From: DATKUC01 sp964553615
Lineage (GTDB): Bacteria; Spirochaetota; Spirochaetia; DSM-27196; DATKUC01
NCBI GenBank assembly: GCA_964553615.1
Contig: CAZKMA010000019.1
Span: forward strand, 1-64,000
Direction: 5' to 3'
Length of the DNA: 64,000 bases
Each line of letters begins with the position of its first letter. Position 1 is the stretch's first letter. Under the pieces are notes generated by a model. The model worked only from the letters and a program-made list of their open reading frames with translations. It did not search any database and had not been told where the DNA came from. This document shows, piece by piece, positions 35,018 through 43,277 of this stretch. The position numbers and the translations under genes are program-made.

Positions 35018-35281
35018 ATGTTCAAGGAGTTCAAAGAGTTCGCCTTGCGCGGGAATGTCGTCGATATGGCGGTGGGAATTGTCATCGGCGCAGCGTTTGG
35101 ATCGATTGTCACCTCCCTGGTGAGCGACGTCTTGATGCCGCCGACCGGGCTCCTGCGCGGCGTGGGGCTTCCGTTCTCGTCCTGCCTTCAGATGTTGTCT
35201 CGTGGAGAGCTCATAGCGCGTATTGCCGGGATAAGGAAAACGATCGTCAGCAGAAACAGGAGTGCAAACATTGCGACATAG
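35018..35281 (+). pseudogene. mscL: Truncated large-conductance mechanosensitive channel
   Basis: The first 46-49 codons are an excellent MscL N-terminus: FKEFALRGNVVDMAVGIVIG, AAFGSIVTSLVSDVLMPP, covering the amphipathic N-helix and the pore-lining TM1. After LMPPTGLL the similarity ends abruptly (near 35160), and the frame continues for about 38 unrelated residues antisense to the next gene. Normal MscL is about 130-145 residues; the periplasmic loop and TM2 are missing, so no functional pentamer is expected. AAGGAG precedes the ATG. The break coincides with the 3' end of the membrane-protein gene at 35188-35577, pointing to a deletion or rearrangement there. Confidence 0.82.
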
Positions 35282-35577
35282 ATGGTCTGACCACGCTCTA
35301 TATAGTAGCCGGGGCTGACGACAATCGTATAAAGTAGCATCCCGAATGCGGTAACGAGCAGAGATGGACCGTACTTTGATCGGACAAGGGTCAGGACACC
35401 TGACAGGAGCAGCAGCAGAGACGTACCGAACTCGGCTGTCAGGTGCAATCCGATCTCCGCTGGTCTTGAACTGAACTCGGGAACCTGTCCGGTCAGGATG
35501 AAGAATGTCCACATTGCACACATGAGAGCACCCACACAGATCGCGTATGCGGCTGGACCTCGCATTGCCTTTCCCAT
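35188..35577 (-). CDS. Small four-helix membrane protein of unknown function
   Basis: 129 residues with four predicted membrane helices, including AYAICVGALMCAMWTFFIL, FGTSLLLLLSGVLTLV, LLVTAFGMLLYTIVVSPGYY and IYVAMFALLFLLTIVFLIPA. I do not recognise a family motif. A G-rich stretch precedes the ATG. Codon usage looks like that of the surrounding genes. Its 3' end abuts the point where the opposing mscL gene loses homology, so it may have been brought in by the event that truncated mscL. Confidence 0.6.
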   Translation of the reverse strand: MGKAMRGPAAYAICVGALMCAMWTFFILTGQVPEFSSRPAEIGLHLTAEFGTSLLLLLSGVLTLVRSKYGPSLLVTAFGMLLYTIVVSPGYYIERGQTIYVAMFALLFLLTIVFLIPAIRAMSSPRDNI

Positions 35578-35787
35578 TTCGCGTCCCCCCCGTGTCTGTT
35601 ACCCCACTCGAGCGTCAGCGTCGGTTAAAATTGGTCGGTGAATTGAAGCCGCGGGTATTATCTCCCGTAATGCGCCGGATAACAAGGTCAGAGGCACAAC
35701 GGAGCCCGTCTTTTCTTTTGACAAAGACGGATTCATGTGAGACATTTAACTATTATTTACTGAAAGAAACAAAAGAGGCAGTGAAGC

Positions 35788-37026
35788 ATGAAACGAAATG
35801 TCTATTACCGGGATTCGATTATGGGAGACCGTTTCACCTATCTCGATCCCGTGGATCGGTACCTGATTCCCCCGGAGGAGCCGCTCTTCCGGTTCAACAT
35901 CATTGGCAGCGGCATTATCGGGATGGAACATATCCGGATTACCCTTCTCGAAGGGCGGGCTACGATCAACGGCATATTCGATGAGAGCGCGCGCAGCGCA
36001 CAGGCAGGTCGCGCGGTCTTCCGGCAATTCAGGCCGGATGCGGATCTGACCATTTACGAATCGCTCGAGACTGCCTGCAATGATCCCAGGGCAGACGCGC
36101 TTATCATCTGTACCCCGAACTACACCCATCTGAATGTTCTGAAGGTTGCGGCACAATCGGGCAAGCCCATTCTCCTCGAGAAACCGATGGCAACCACGGT
36201 TCCCGATGCATTCGAGATAGTACGGATGAGCGCGAGCTATCCGGCGTTTTTCCAGGTCGGCCTGCAATACCGATACAAGGCAATCTACCAGGAGGCCATT
36301 GCGCGGGCGCTTTCTGAGAAAGCCGTCGGAGGGATCAAGACCATCTCCATCCTGGAGCACCGGCCTCCCTTTCTGGATAAGGTGAAGCAATGGAACAAGT
36401 TCTCCAAATACTCCGGGGGCACGCTGGTGGAGAAGTGCTGCCACTACTTCGACCTGTTCAACTACTTCTCGCAGTCGAAACCCGAAGAAGTGTATGCGGT
36501 GGGAGATATGGACGTGAACTTCACCGAGTTTGAATATCAGGGTGAGCGATCGGATATTCTTGACAACGCGTTCGTAACGGTGCGATACGGGAACGGGATC
36601 AAGGCGATGTTCAATCTCTGCATGTTCTCTCCGCTATTCTACGAGGAAGTTACCATTTGCGGTGAAACGGGGCGACTTCGTGCGTCCGAAAAAGAGGACT
36701 TCGTTACGGGTCAAACCCTGAAAACGGAGTTTCAGCTCCATCGTGGCGGAGACAAACCATCCTATACCTCCGAACCCCATTATCCGGAGCTCATAGAACG
36801 CAGCGGTCACAATGGTGCCACTTTTTTCGAACATGTGAACTTCATCGAGAACCTGCTGGGCAATCCTGTAGATACGGTCACGGCGAATGTACAGGATGGA
36901 TTCTGGTCCGTGGTTGTGGGGAGTGCGGCGGAACTATCCGTACGGGAACACCGCATTGTACGGATCGATGAAATGTTGTCCACATTCGGAATAGACCCGG
37001 CGGATCCGCTCATTGCGGAGAAATAA
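35788..37026 (+). CDS. Gfo/Idh/MocA family oxidoreductase
   Basis: 412 residues. After an N-terminal extension of about 33 residues comes the Rossmann motif FNIIGSGIIGMEHI, then CTPNYTHLNVLKVA, the catalytic lysine in ILLEKPMATT, and the substrate-site pattern GGTLVEKCCHYFDLFNYF (Glu-Lys...His-Asp). The C-terminal alpha/beta domain follows. The family oxidises cyclitols, sugars or sugar nucleotides with NAD(P). The gene stands alone: the 210 bp upstream contain a TTGACA (35718-35723) without a clear -10, and the neighbours are unrelated. A role in inositol isomer use is possible, but nothing in the context demands it. Confidence 0.85.
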   Translation: MKRNVYYRDSIMGDRFTYLDPVDRYLIPPEEPLFRFNIIGSGIIGMEHIRITLLEGRATINGIFDESARSAQAGRAVFRQFRPDADLTIYESLETACNDPRADALIICTPNYTHLNVLKVAAQSGKPILLEKPMATTVPDAFEIVRMSASYPAFFQVGLQYRYKAIYQEAIARALSEKAVGGIKTISILEHRPPFLDKVKQWNKFSKYSGGTLVEKCCHYFDLFNYFSQSKPEEVYAVGDMDVNFTEFEYQGERSDILDNAFVTVRYGNGIKAMFNLCMFSPLFYEEVTICGETGRLRASEKEDFVTGQTLKTEFQLHRGGDKPSYTSEPHYPELIERSGHNGATFFEHVNFIENLLGNPVDTVTANVQDGFWSVVVGSAAELSVREHRIVRIDEMLSTFGIDPADPLIAEK

Positions 37027-37053
37027 CGACCGCCGGGATACAGAGCAACGGGT

Positions 37054-37974
37054 CTATCGCTCCATCAAACGTTCGATGGTCTTCATGACCGACCCTACAT
37101 CGGTAAGGTTCATGGGGAGAACCACGTTGGTCGACGGTTTGGCGAGATTTTCAAGCTCGGTAAGGTAGCTCTCGGCAATTCTGAGCGTTACCGCATCCTC
37201 TCCACCCGGATCCTCTATGGCTGAAGCAACTTTCCGGATGCTGTTGGCTGTGGCTTTCGCAACCGAGAGGATCTCCCGCGCATGGCCTTCGGCCTGATTG
37301 ATGAGCCGTTCCTTTTCGCCCTCGCTCTTGTTGATCGCCTCTTCCATTGCGCCCTGCGAATAGTTGATGTGCGATTCCATCTCCCCTTCGCTCTTGGCTA
37401 TTTCGGCACGCTTTTCCCGTTCGGCTTTCATCTGGATTTCCATAGCGTGCAATACGGGGTCCGGAACTGAAATATTCTGGATCTCGTACCGCGAAACCCG
37501 GACACCCCACGGATCGGATGCTTCATCCACGCTCTTTACCACTGCGGAATTGATCTTGCCACGCTCCTCGAATGTACGGTCCAGCTCGAGCTTGCCAATA
37601 ACCGAGCGCATGGTGGTCTGTGCGAGCTGGATGGTCGCGTACCGGTAGTTGCTGATTCCATAGCTCGCCTTCTCCGGGTCTACTACCTGCATATACAGCA
37701 CACCGTCAACGGTAACTTTCACGTTGTCCTGAGTAAAGCATGACTGCGCGGGAACATCGACGGCCATTTCTTTCAGATTGTGTTTGTACCGTACACGGTC
37801 AATGAATGGCGTCAGAACATGGAACCCGGCTTCGAGCGTCTTGCTGTACTTCCCGAGCCGCTCAACGACCAGGCACGATTTTGCCGGCACAATTCTAATG
37901 CTGCGAAGGAGCGAAAACGCAACAATTGCTCCAAAGAGACCAAGGATTACATAGAGCGGCAGCAATGGATTCAT
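37054..37974 (-). CDS. SPFH/band-7 domain protein (paraslipin-like), second copy
   Basis: 306 residues: an N-terminal membrane helix (PLYVILGLFGAIVAFSLL), an SPFH domain (VPAKSCLVVERLGKYSKTLEAGFH ... DPWGVRVSRYEIQNISVP, of which this is only a part), then a charged coiled coil (KAEREKRAEIAKSEGE..., about 190-250). Paraslipins form membrane-bound oligomeric scaffolds. The start overlaps the upstream SPFH gene by 4 bp (ATGA). The two proteins are clearly homologous over their full length, so they arose by tandem duplication and probably form a mixed assembly, as HflK/HflC do. Last gene of nfeD-SPFH-SPFH. Confidence 0.88.
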   Translation of the reverse strand: MNPLLPLYVILGLFGAIVAFSLLRSIRIVPAKSCLVVERLGKYSKTLEAGFHVLTPFIDRVRYKHNLKEMAVDVPAQSCFTQDNVKVTVDGVLYMQVVDPEKASYGISNYRYATIQLAQTTMRSVIGKLELDRTFEERGKINSAVVKSVDEASDPWGVRVSRYEIQNISVPDPVLHAMEIQMKAEREKRAEIAKSEGEMESHINYSQGAMEEAINKSEGEKERLINQAEGHAREILSVAKATANSIRKVASAIEDPGGEDAVTLRIAESYLTELENLAKPSTNVVLPMNLTDVGSVMKTIERLMER

Positions 37975-38885
37975 TTCTTTTCTCCTCTCAGCGCCCTGCC
38001 CAGGATGTCGGAAACGCCGCGAATTTCAGCAAGCCCCTCCGGCAGGATTTCGGTATTCGCACTCCGGACGATGTTCCCGAACCGCTCTATGAACTGCTCG
38101 GCAATCCGCAACGACATTGCTTCTTTGCCTTTTGCGCCCTGAAGCGCGGCCGCGATTTCCGAGATGCCCTGCGCGGTGGCGTCAGCTACAATCTCAATTG
38201 CACGTGCACGGCCGTCCGACTCATTGAACACACGCTGCCGCTCGCCCATGCTCAGGTTGATGGCTTCCTGTCGCTCTCCTTTTGATATATTGATCCGTGC
38301 AGTCTTTTCGCCTTCGCTCTTGAGAATGCTCGAACGCTTGTCCCGTTCAGCGCGCATCTGCCGTTCCATTGCCAGCTCGATGGTCTCGGTCGGTGAAATA
38401 TCCTTTATCTCATAGCGCGTGACCTTGATCCCCCAGGGATCTGAGGCTTCGTCTACCGCCTTGACAATTGCATCATTAATGGCGTCCCGCTCGGAGAATG
38501 CGTGGTCAAGCACGAGCTTGCCAATTTCCGAGCGCATGGTGGTCTTCGCAAGCTGGGCCGTAGCATACCGGTAGTTCTCTATGCCGTAACTCGCCTTTGC
38601 AGGATCCATCACCTTGAGATAGAGTATTCCGTCCACGGTGACCTGCACATTATCGTTGGTAATGCAGATCTGCGGCTCAACATCTATCACCTCTTCCTTG
38701 AGGATGTGCTTGTAGGCAACACGCTGAACCCCGGGCACAAGAAAGTGCAGACCGGAACCAAAGGTCTTTCTATACTTGCCGAACTGTTCGATAATCCAAG
38801 ACTCCTGTTCCGGCACAATCCGTACGAGTTTCAGGATGATAAACAGCACAAGCAACGCAAAAACATAGGCGAGAATTGTTCCCAT
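37971..38885 (-). CDS. SPFH/band-7 domain protein (paraslipin-like), first copy
   Basis: 304 residues with the same plan as its neighbour: N-terminal helix (ILAYVFALLVLFIILKLV), SPFH domain beginning IVPEQESWIIEQFGKYRKT and including DPWGIKVTRYEIKDISP, a coiled-coil region (MRAERDKRSSILKSEGE...) and a short C-terminal tail. Its start codon overlaps the nfeD stop in TAATG, so translation is coupled. NfeD and SPFH proteins are commonly encoded together and are thought to act in membrane microdomain organisation or quality control. Confidence 0.88.
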   Translation of the reverse strand: MGTILAYVFALLVLFIILKLVRIVPEQESWIIEQFGKYRKTFGSGLHFLVPGVQRVAYKHILKEEVIDVEPQICITNDNVQVTVDGILYLKVMDPAKASYGIENYRYATAQLAKTTMRSEIGKLVLDHAFSERDAINDAIVKAVDEASDPWGIKVTRYEIKDISPTETIELAMERQMRAERDKRSSILKSEGEKTARINISKGERQEAINLSMGERQRVFNESDGRARAIEIVADATAQGISEIAAALQGAKGKEAMSLRIAEQFIERFGNIVRSANTEILPEGLAEIRGVSDILGRALRGEKK

Positions 38886-39352
38886 TACTCCTCCTTCGGC
38901 CCGTTGAGTACCGAGCGTGTAACAGTGAATGTAAGATTGTCTTTCTCAATGATATCGACGCTGTCGCCGACCTCGAACACCTCAGTATAACTTATGGCCT
39001 TCCATGTCGTGCCCCCGAGCTTTACCCGTCCCGGTTCATCCGGAGTAATCCGTTCGGTCACGACCGCTCTCCGACCGATTTCATTGTTTCCGATGCCGCC
39101 TTCAATAAGCGTTCCTCGAAAGATGCGGGTGAAGCGCTTGCGAAGAAAACCGACGAACAGTCCCGTGGATGCAAGCCAGATGAGCGCCTGTAGCCCAAGA
39201 TGACTCGCAAGACCGGGGACAACACCGGTCAGGAGTGCGGTTATGAGGGCCCCGACACCGAAGAAGAAAATCACGAAGCCCGGGACCAGGAACTCCGCCC
39301 CTATAAGAATAAGGCCTGCAAGAGCCCACAGAAATATGGGACTGAAAAACAT
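38885..39352 (-). CDS. nfeD: NfeD-family membrane protein
   Basis: 155 residues: three closely spaced membrane helices (FLWALAGLILIGAEFLVPGF, VIFFFGVGALITALLTGV and LGLQALIWLASTGLFVGFL) and a C-terminal OB-fold (about 90-150) with GRRAVVTERITPDEPGRVKLGGTTWKA. It is the short NfeD form without a protease domain. The ATG at 39352 has AGGAG 9 nt upstream. It is the first gene of an operon with two SPFH genes; NfeD OB-folds are believed to interact with slipins. Confidence 0.9.
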   Translation of the reverse strand: MFFSPIFLWALAGLILIGAEFLVPGFVIFFFGVGALITALLTGVVPGLASHLGLQALIWLASTGLFVGFLRKRFTRIFRGTLIEGGIGNNEIGRRAVVTERITPDEPGRVKLGGTTWKAISYTEVFEVGDSVDIIEKDNLTFTVTRSVLNGPKEE

Positions 39353-39556
39353 TGAATCATGCTCCTCTAGAAGAAGATTAGGTCCCGGGGGTGCAATTGT
39401 CAAGGATGGGCGGATCCCGGGAGCTTCTCTTCAACCGCTATGCAATTCCAGTGGTCGCCGCAACGTCCCATGAAATGAGATAGGCGCGGCGCACGATAGC
39501 ATGCCAGTTGACGGTGCCGTGGCAAAATGAGAACTGCTGTCCGACCCGGGCTTTCC

Positions 39557-39585
39557 TTGACCGCTTTTCGGCGCCATGGTACAGT
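39557..39585 (+). promoter_or_regulatory. Promoter of the radical SAM gene
   Basis: TTGACC (39557-39562) and TACAGT (39580-39585) are 17 bp apart, followed by GGAGAT and a GTG start at 39604. The rest of the 251-bp divergent region toward nfeD shows nothing else I can name. Confidence 0.65.
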
Positions 39586-39603
39586 ACATTTTGGAGATAA
39601 ATA

Positions 39604-40719
39604 GTGAGCACCCAGACTGCCCCGGCCTTGCACCCCTTTGCTTCGCGTTTTACGTTCGACCAGGCTCCAATGCTGGTCTATTGGGAGTCCACGCAGGCGT
39701 GTGATCTTGCGTGCATACATTGCCGTGCAGAGGCAATTTCCGCTCATCACCCCCTCGAGCTTTCTACCGAAGAAGTACAGAGACTTTTTCGGGAAATCCG
39801 TTCTTTTGGCGAGAAGCATGCTCCGCACCTCGTCATTACGGGCGGCGATCCGCTCAAACGAAGCGATCTGTTCGAGCTCATCGCCTACGCACGGCAGCTT
39901 GGAATTACGGTTTCCGTAACTCCGGCGGCAAGTCCGAGCCTCACGGTCGAGATGATTGAGCGCCTCCGGGATGCGGGTGTGGATAGCCTTGCATTGAGCC
40001 TTGACGGCTCGAACGCGGCGCTCCACGATTCGCACCGCGGAGTAGAAGGAACGTTTGACCGGACAATAGCGGCGATCAAGGCTGCAGGAAGCGCGGGGCT
40101 CAATCTTCAGATCAATACGACGGTTACCGCTGCGACGCTTCCGGATCTTCCGCAGACGTTCGAGCTGCTCTCCACTCTTCCAATAGAGCGCTGGGCGCTG
40201 TTTTTCCTCATTTCCACCGGCAGGGGCCGGGAGCTTTCAGAAGTCACCCCGGGTCAGGGAGAGCGGCTCCTGCACTGGCTCTGCGATCTCATGGACAGGG
40301 ACGACCTGCCGTTTGCGGTTAAATCCACGGAAGCCCCGCATCTTCGCCGCATTGCCTATCAACGCATGCACGCTCGCGGAAGCGATGATGAGCAGTTCGT
40401 CCACTCTCCTCTGGGCCGAGGACTCGGGATTCGCGATGGAAACGGTGTGGTCTTCGTTTCGCATCTGGGGAAGGTCTATCCGAGCGGTTTCCTGCCCATA
40501 GAAGGTGGCGACATTCGTTCGCAGAGTCTGCTCGATATCTATCGCACAAGCGATCTCTTCGTCTCTCTCCGCGATGCGGATGCGCTCAAAGGTAAGTGTG
40601 GACGCTGTCCCTACCGCCTCCTGTGCGGCGGGTCCCGCGCACGCGCCTTTGCCGCAACGGGAGACGCCATGGAGAGCGATCCCCTGTGCCCCTATCCAAC
40701 CATCTTTTTCCATGACTGA
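39604..40719 (+). CDS. Radical SAM/SPASM protein (TIGR04053-like, AhbC/AhbD-related)
   Basis: 371 residues. The radical-SAM cluster motif is CDLACIHC (Cys33, Cys37, Cys40), followed by ITGGDPLKRSDL (GGE-like motif) and LSLDGSNAALHDSHRG. The C-terminal SPASM region has CGRCPYRLLCGGSRARA and a final DPLCPYP, giving extra cysteines for an auxiliary 4Fe-4S cluster. The closest families I can name are AhbD-type heme synthesis enzymes and the uncharacterised TIGR04053 group, and the two are hard to separate by eye. It is monocistronic with its own promoter, and no heme genes are adjacent. The GTG start follows GGAGAT. Confidence 0.85.
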   Translation: MSTQTAPALHPFASRFTFDQAPMLVYWESTQACDLACIHCRAEAISAHHPLELSTEEVQRLFREIRSFGEKHAPHLVITGGDPLKRSDLFELIAYARQLGITVSVTPAASPSLTVEMIERLRDAGVDSLALSLDGSNAALHDSHRGVEGTFDRTIAAIKAAGSAGLNLQINTTVTAATLPDLPQTFELLSTLPIERWALFFLISTGRGRELSEVTPGQGERLLHWLCDLMDRDDLPFAVKSTEAPHLRRIAYQRMHARGSDDEQFVHSPLGRGLGIRDGNGVVFVSHLGKVYPSGFLPIEGGDIRSQSLLDIYRTSDLFVSLRDADALKGKCGRCPYRLLCGGSRARAFAATGDAMESDPLCPYPTIFFHD

Positions 40720-40740
40720 TTAAGCTCAGGACGAGTCGGT

Positions 40741-40770
40741 GGGACATCTCGAAGACTGCGGAGATGTCCC
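40741..40770. terminator. Stem-loop between convergent genes (possible bidirectional terminator)
   Basis: GGGACATCTC and GAGATGTCCC form a perfect 10-bp stem around a 10-base loop, between the stops of the radical SAM and FHA genes. No T-run follows on either strand, so if it terminates transcription it is not a classical intrinsic terminator. Confidence 0.45.
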
Positions 40771-40799
40771 GCAGGGAAACTCGGCGTGGTGCGAAACGG

Positions 40800-41147
40800 T
40801 CAGGCCCGGAAGATCTGCAGCTGCGTATGACCGATCATGATAATATCACCAATCTTGACCGAGACCTCCGTTTTGGGGAGAAGCGGCTTGTTATTCAGAT
40901 ATGTCTGGTTCGTGCTGCCAAGATCTTTGAGCGTGCACTTTCCTTCAACAATCTCTATGATGGCATGTCGCCGGGAAACGAGGGGATCGTTCGAGAGAAC
41001 CACATCGTTCTCCTTATCTCTGCCAATCAGGATAGTCTTGGACATGTCTATTGACTGCGCTCCGAACCTGAGGCGAAACGTATTCTTTTCACCGCTGTGA
41101 GCAATCTCTTTTCCCGCGGGGCTTCTCTTGTAGACGGTTTCATCCAT
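40800..41147 (-). CDS. FHA-domain protein
   Basis: 115 residues, essentially one forkhead-associated domain with a 35-residue leader. The core is ILIGRDKENDVVLSNDPLVS, RRHAII, KDLGSTNQTYLN and DIIMIGHTQLQI, with the conserved Gly-Arg, Ser-Arg-x-His and Asn needed to bind phosphothreonine. It should act as a phospho-signalling adaptor; no Ser/Thr kinase or partner is encoded nearby. The start is well supported by AAAGGAGG. Confidence 0.92.
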   Translation of the reverse strand: MDETVYKRSPAGKEIAHSGEKNTFRLRFGAQSIDMSKTILIGRDKENDVVLSNDPLVSRRHAIIEIVEGKCTLKDLGSTNQTYLNNKPLLPKTEVSVKIGDIIMIGHTQLQIFRA

Positions 41148-41280
41148 GGTTGCTGCCTCCTTTCGACAGTGTACAGCAAGGCGGCAAAGAAATCATGTCC
41201 GGCATCAACAGAGGATTCTTTCCGATGGCGCCACCCAATCTCTTGCTGAACGTCCGCGCCGGACGCGGATACGCGGACTC

Positions 41281-41309
41281 TTGACAACGGGGAGCGGGAA
41301 ATGTACCGT
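41281..41309 (+). promoter_or_regulatory. Putative promoter of the alpha/beta hydrolase gene
   Basis: A consensus TTGACA (41281-41286) is 17 bp from TACCGT (41304-41309). The leader would be about 78 nt. The remainder of the 246-bp gap (41148-41393) shows no gene or repeat that I can recognise. Confidence 0.45.
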
Positions 41310-41393
41310 CGTCTCAATATTCCATTGAACACCCATCCATGTCCTGGGGAATCTCTCTCTGATATCTGTGTCTCCAGAGGCTGAGCAGGGCAC

Positions 41394-42365
41394 ATGTGTA
41401 AATTGAAAACAGGAAGAGGCAGGAAGGTGATGTTTGTTGCTGCAATTGTCCTGGGAATTATTGTTTGTCTCAATGTAATCGGGTTTGCAGTGAACAGAAT
41501 ATTCTTTTCAAGCGAGCTTGAAACTGTCTCGCCGTATGGACAGATCGTAGAAATAGACGGCCGGAAGATGCATGTGTATTCCATGGGAAATGGCCAGGAA
41601 ACCATTGTGCTATTGCCTGGATTTGGTGTGTCGTTACCAAGCGCAGACTTTGGCCCGCTGATGAGAGAGCTTTCCAGAGAATACACTGTTGTCTGTATTG
41701 AATATTTCGGTACTGGTTTCAGCGACCGGACAAGAACAGCACGAACAAATGAAAACTACACGGAAGAAATAAGAACGGCATTGTCTTTGGCCGGATTTGA
41801 GGCGCCGTATGTCCTGATGCCTCACTCTGCGTCCGGCGTTTACAGCGAGTACTATGCTGCCAGGTACCCGGATGAAATCTCTGCGATTGTCATGCTGGAC
41901 ACAACTTCAACTGCAAAAACAGGAAGCGGAAATCTGCCGAAATTCGTTTACGGAATGGCGTTGTTGCAGCAGGCCTGTGGATTGACACGCATTTCCTTTG
42001 GATTGATGCCTCCTTCTCAGAAAACTGAAAATGGATACACCGCAAAGGAAATTGGTGACTATAGACTGTTTTCCTACCACGTACTCAACGATACCATGAT
42101 TGATCAGTCGTATCGCCTGCTGGAAAATATCAAAGAGGTAAGCGCAATCGACTTCCCTCAGGAAATACCGGTATTGAAGCTCATCTCCTCACAAACGGTA
42201 AAGAGAGCAGGCCAGGAGTATCAGACAAATCACTTGAACAGACTGGGAGCGGACGCTGAATCAGGAATTATCGAATGCTCTCATTTTATATATCAGACGA
42301 ATGTTACGGACATTGTTGATGCAACACGTGCTTTCCTCGGCAGAAGGTCAACCGATAGTACTTGA
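41394..42365 (+). CDS. Membrane-anchored or secreted alpha/beta hydrolase
   Basis: 323 residues. A basic N-terminus (KLKTGRGRK) and hydrophobic segment (VMFVAAIVLGIIVCLNVIGF) form a signal anchor. The hydrolase fold follows: ETIVLLPGFGVSLPSADF (oxyanion strand), CIEYFGTGFSD, and a nucleophile elbow LMPHSASGVYSEYYA, with Ser in His-Ser-Ala-Ser-Gly rather than the usual G-x-S-x-G. AIVMLDTTS and a late ECSHFIYQT supply acid and His candidates. The gene is visibly more AT-rich than its neighbours and uses more AAA/GAA/ATT codons, suggesting acquisition from another genome; relatives of this type are common in Firmicutes. Substrate unknown. Confidence 0.85.
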   Translation: MCKLKTGRGRKVMFVAAIVLGIIVCLNVIGFAVNRIFFSSELETVSPYGQIVEIDGRKMHVYSMGNGQETIVLLPGFGVSLPSADFGPLMRELSREYTVVCIEYFGTGFSDRTRTARTNENYTEEIRTALSLAGFEAPYVLMPHSASGVYSEYYAARYPDEISAIVMLDTTSTAKTGSGNLPKFVYGMALLQQACGLTRISFGLMPPSQKTENGYTAKEIGDYRLFSYHVLNDTMIDQSYRLLENIKEVSAIDFPQEIPVLKLISSQTVKRAGQEYQTNHLNRLGADAESGIIECSHFIYQTNVTDIVDATRAFLGRRSTDST

Positions 42366-42392
42366 TGCGGCGAATATCATTCGCACCTGTCG

Positions 42393-43031
42393 CTATTTTT
42401 CCAGTCCACGGTATCCGTGAACGGTTGTCACGAGTCTCCGCCAGACTATCCGCTCACGCGGGGTAAGCTCCGGGCGGGTCGAGTCGGAGAAGTTCGAGTA
42501 TTCAATGTATCGTTCAACGGCCTGTGCCAGTTCCTGGAGTTTCGCCTCCTGCCCCCGGCTGAGCCAGTCCGGGAGTTCGGGTAACTGTGCACGAATGGCC
42601 TGATAATGCGGAACGCAGTACCCGGTTGACCGACTGAATCCTTCCTGGAGCTCGGAGTCCGCAATGAATCCCTTGAGGACTTTCAGATACTCGGCGGTGT
42701 AGTGTTCAGTTTTCTGACAGGCAGGGCACTCGGCGCTTCGGATTGGAGAAACATTCTCCATATCCGCATGCAGAATTCCCTGATACAGGATTGCCGCTGC
42801 GAGCCCATCGTTGCATGCAAGAAACTGGTAGCCGTGGTGATTGCAGAATCCGTGACTTTCGGAAAAGTGCTTGCGGAATCGCCGGTCGTTCACGTGTTCG
42901 TAAACAAGGGATTGAAAGTACTGGTCAATGCGGGTGTCCACGTATTCGCACAACGGGCACCTGTCGGCATTGAAGCATTCGATCATCCGGTAAAAAAACA
43001 TGTGTTTTGCGGGTGTCTTCTTCTTGCTCAC
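42393..43031 (-). CDS. DUF6062-family cysteine-rich protein
   Basis: 212 residues with zinc-ribbon-like pairs: CPLCEYVDTRIDQYFQSL near the N-terminus, HGFCNHHGYQFL, CPACQKTEHYTAEYL in the centre and TGYCVPHYQ later. The repeated CPxC...CxxH layout suggests two metal-binding sub-domains. I recognise it as DUF6062, which occurs in spirochaetes and clostridia and has no known function. The GTG start has AGGA upstream. A small inverted repeat, GCGAAT-ATC-ATTCGC (42370-42384), lies between this gene and the convergent hydrolase. Confidence 0.72.
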   Translation of the reverse strand: MSKKKTPAKHMFFYRMIECFNADRCPLCEYVDTRIDQYFQSLVYEHVNDRRFRKHFSESHGFCNHHGYQFLACNDGLAAAILYQGILHADMENVSPIRSAECPACQKTEHYTAEYLKVLKGFIADSELQEGFSRSTGYCVPHYQAIRAQLPELPDWLSRGQEAKLQELAQAVERYIEYSNFSDSTRPELTPRERIVWRRLVTTVHGYRGLEK

Positions 43032-43215
43032 GGTGTTCCTAAACTCCCGGCGTTTTCACAATCACCGGTTACTATCAGTTGCTGCACACAATGTACCGAT
43101 CTCGGGCCAAATTGGCTACGCTGAAGGTGTGTCCTGCGTGGTCTGCACCCGTTCACGAGATCGGTCCGGTTTCGCCGCTCCCTTGACCGGAGGGTGGTAA
43201 CCTGTTAGATTTTTC

Positions 43216-43249
43216 TGAGCGACGGCTCAAAATAGTGAGCGGTTGCTCA
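43216..43249. promoter_or_regulatory. Two TetR-type operators upstream of the exporter operon
   Basis: Two inverted repeats share the same half-sites: TGAGC-GACG-GCTCA (43216-43229) and TGAGC-GGTT-GCTCA (43236-43249). Their centres are exactly 20 bp apart, about two helical turns, so two dimers would bind the same face. They lie 29-62 bp before the tetR start and would allow autorepression of the whole tetR-MFP-RND-TolC operon. No other copy was seen in the window. Confidence 0.75.
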
Positions 43250-43277
43250 TTTCAGCAATGAAACAGAAAGGAAGTCC

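Noticed and set aside
35718..35756. Promoter for the Gfo/Idh gene at 35788
   Set aside because: TTGACA is present, but no acceptable -10 lies 16-18 bp downstream; TATTAT is 27 bp away.
42370..42384. GCGAAT-ATC-ATTCGC as a terminator
   Set aside because: The stem is only 6 bp with a 3-base loop and no T-run; it may be chance.
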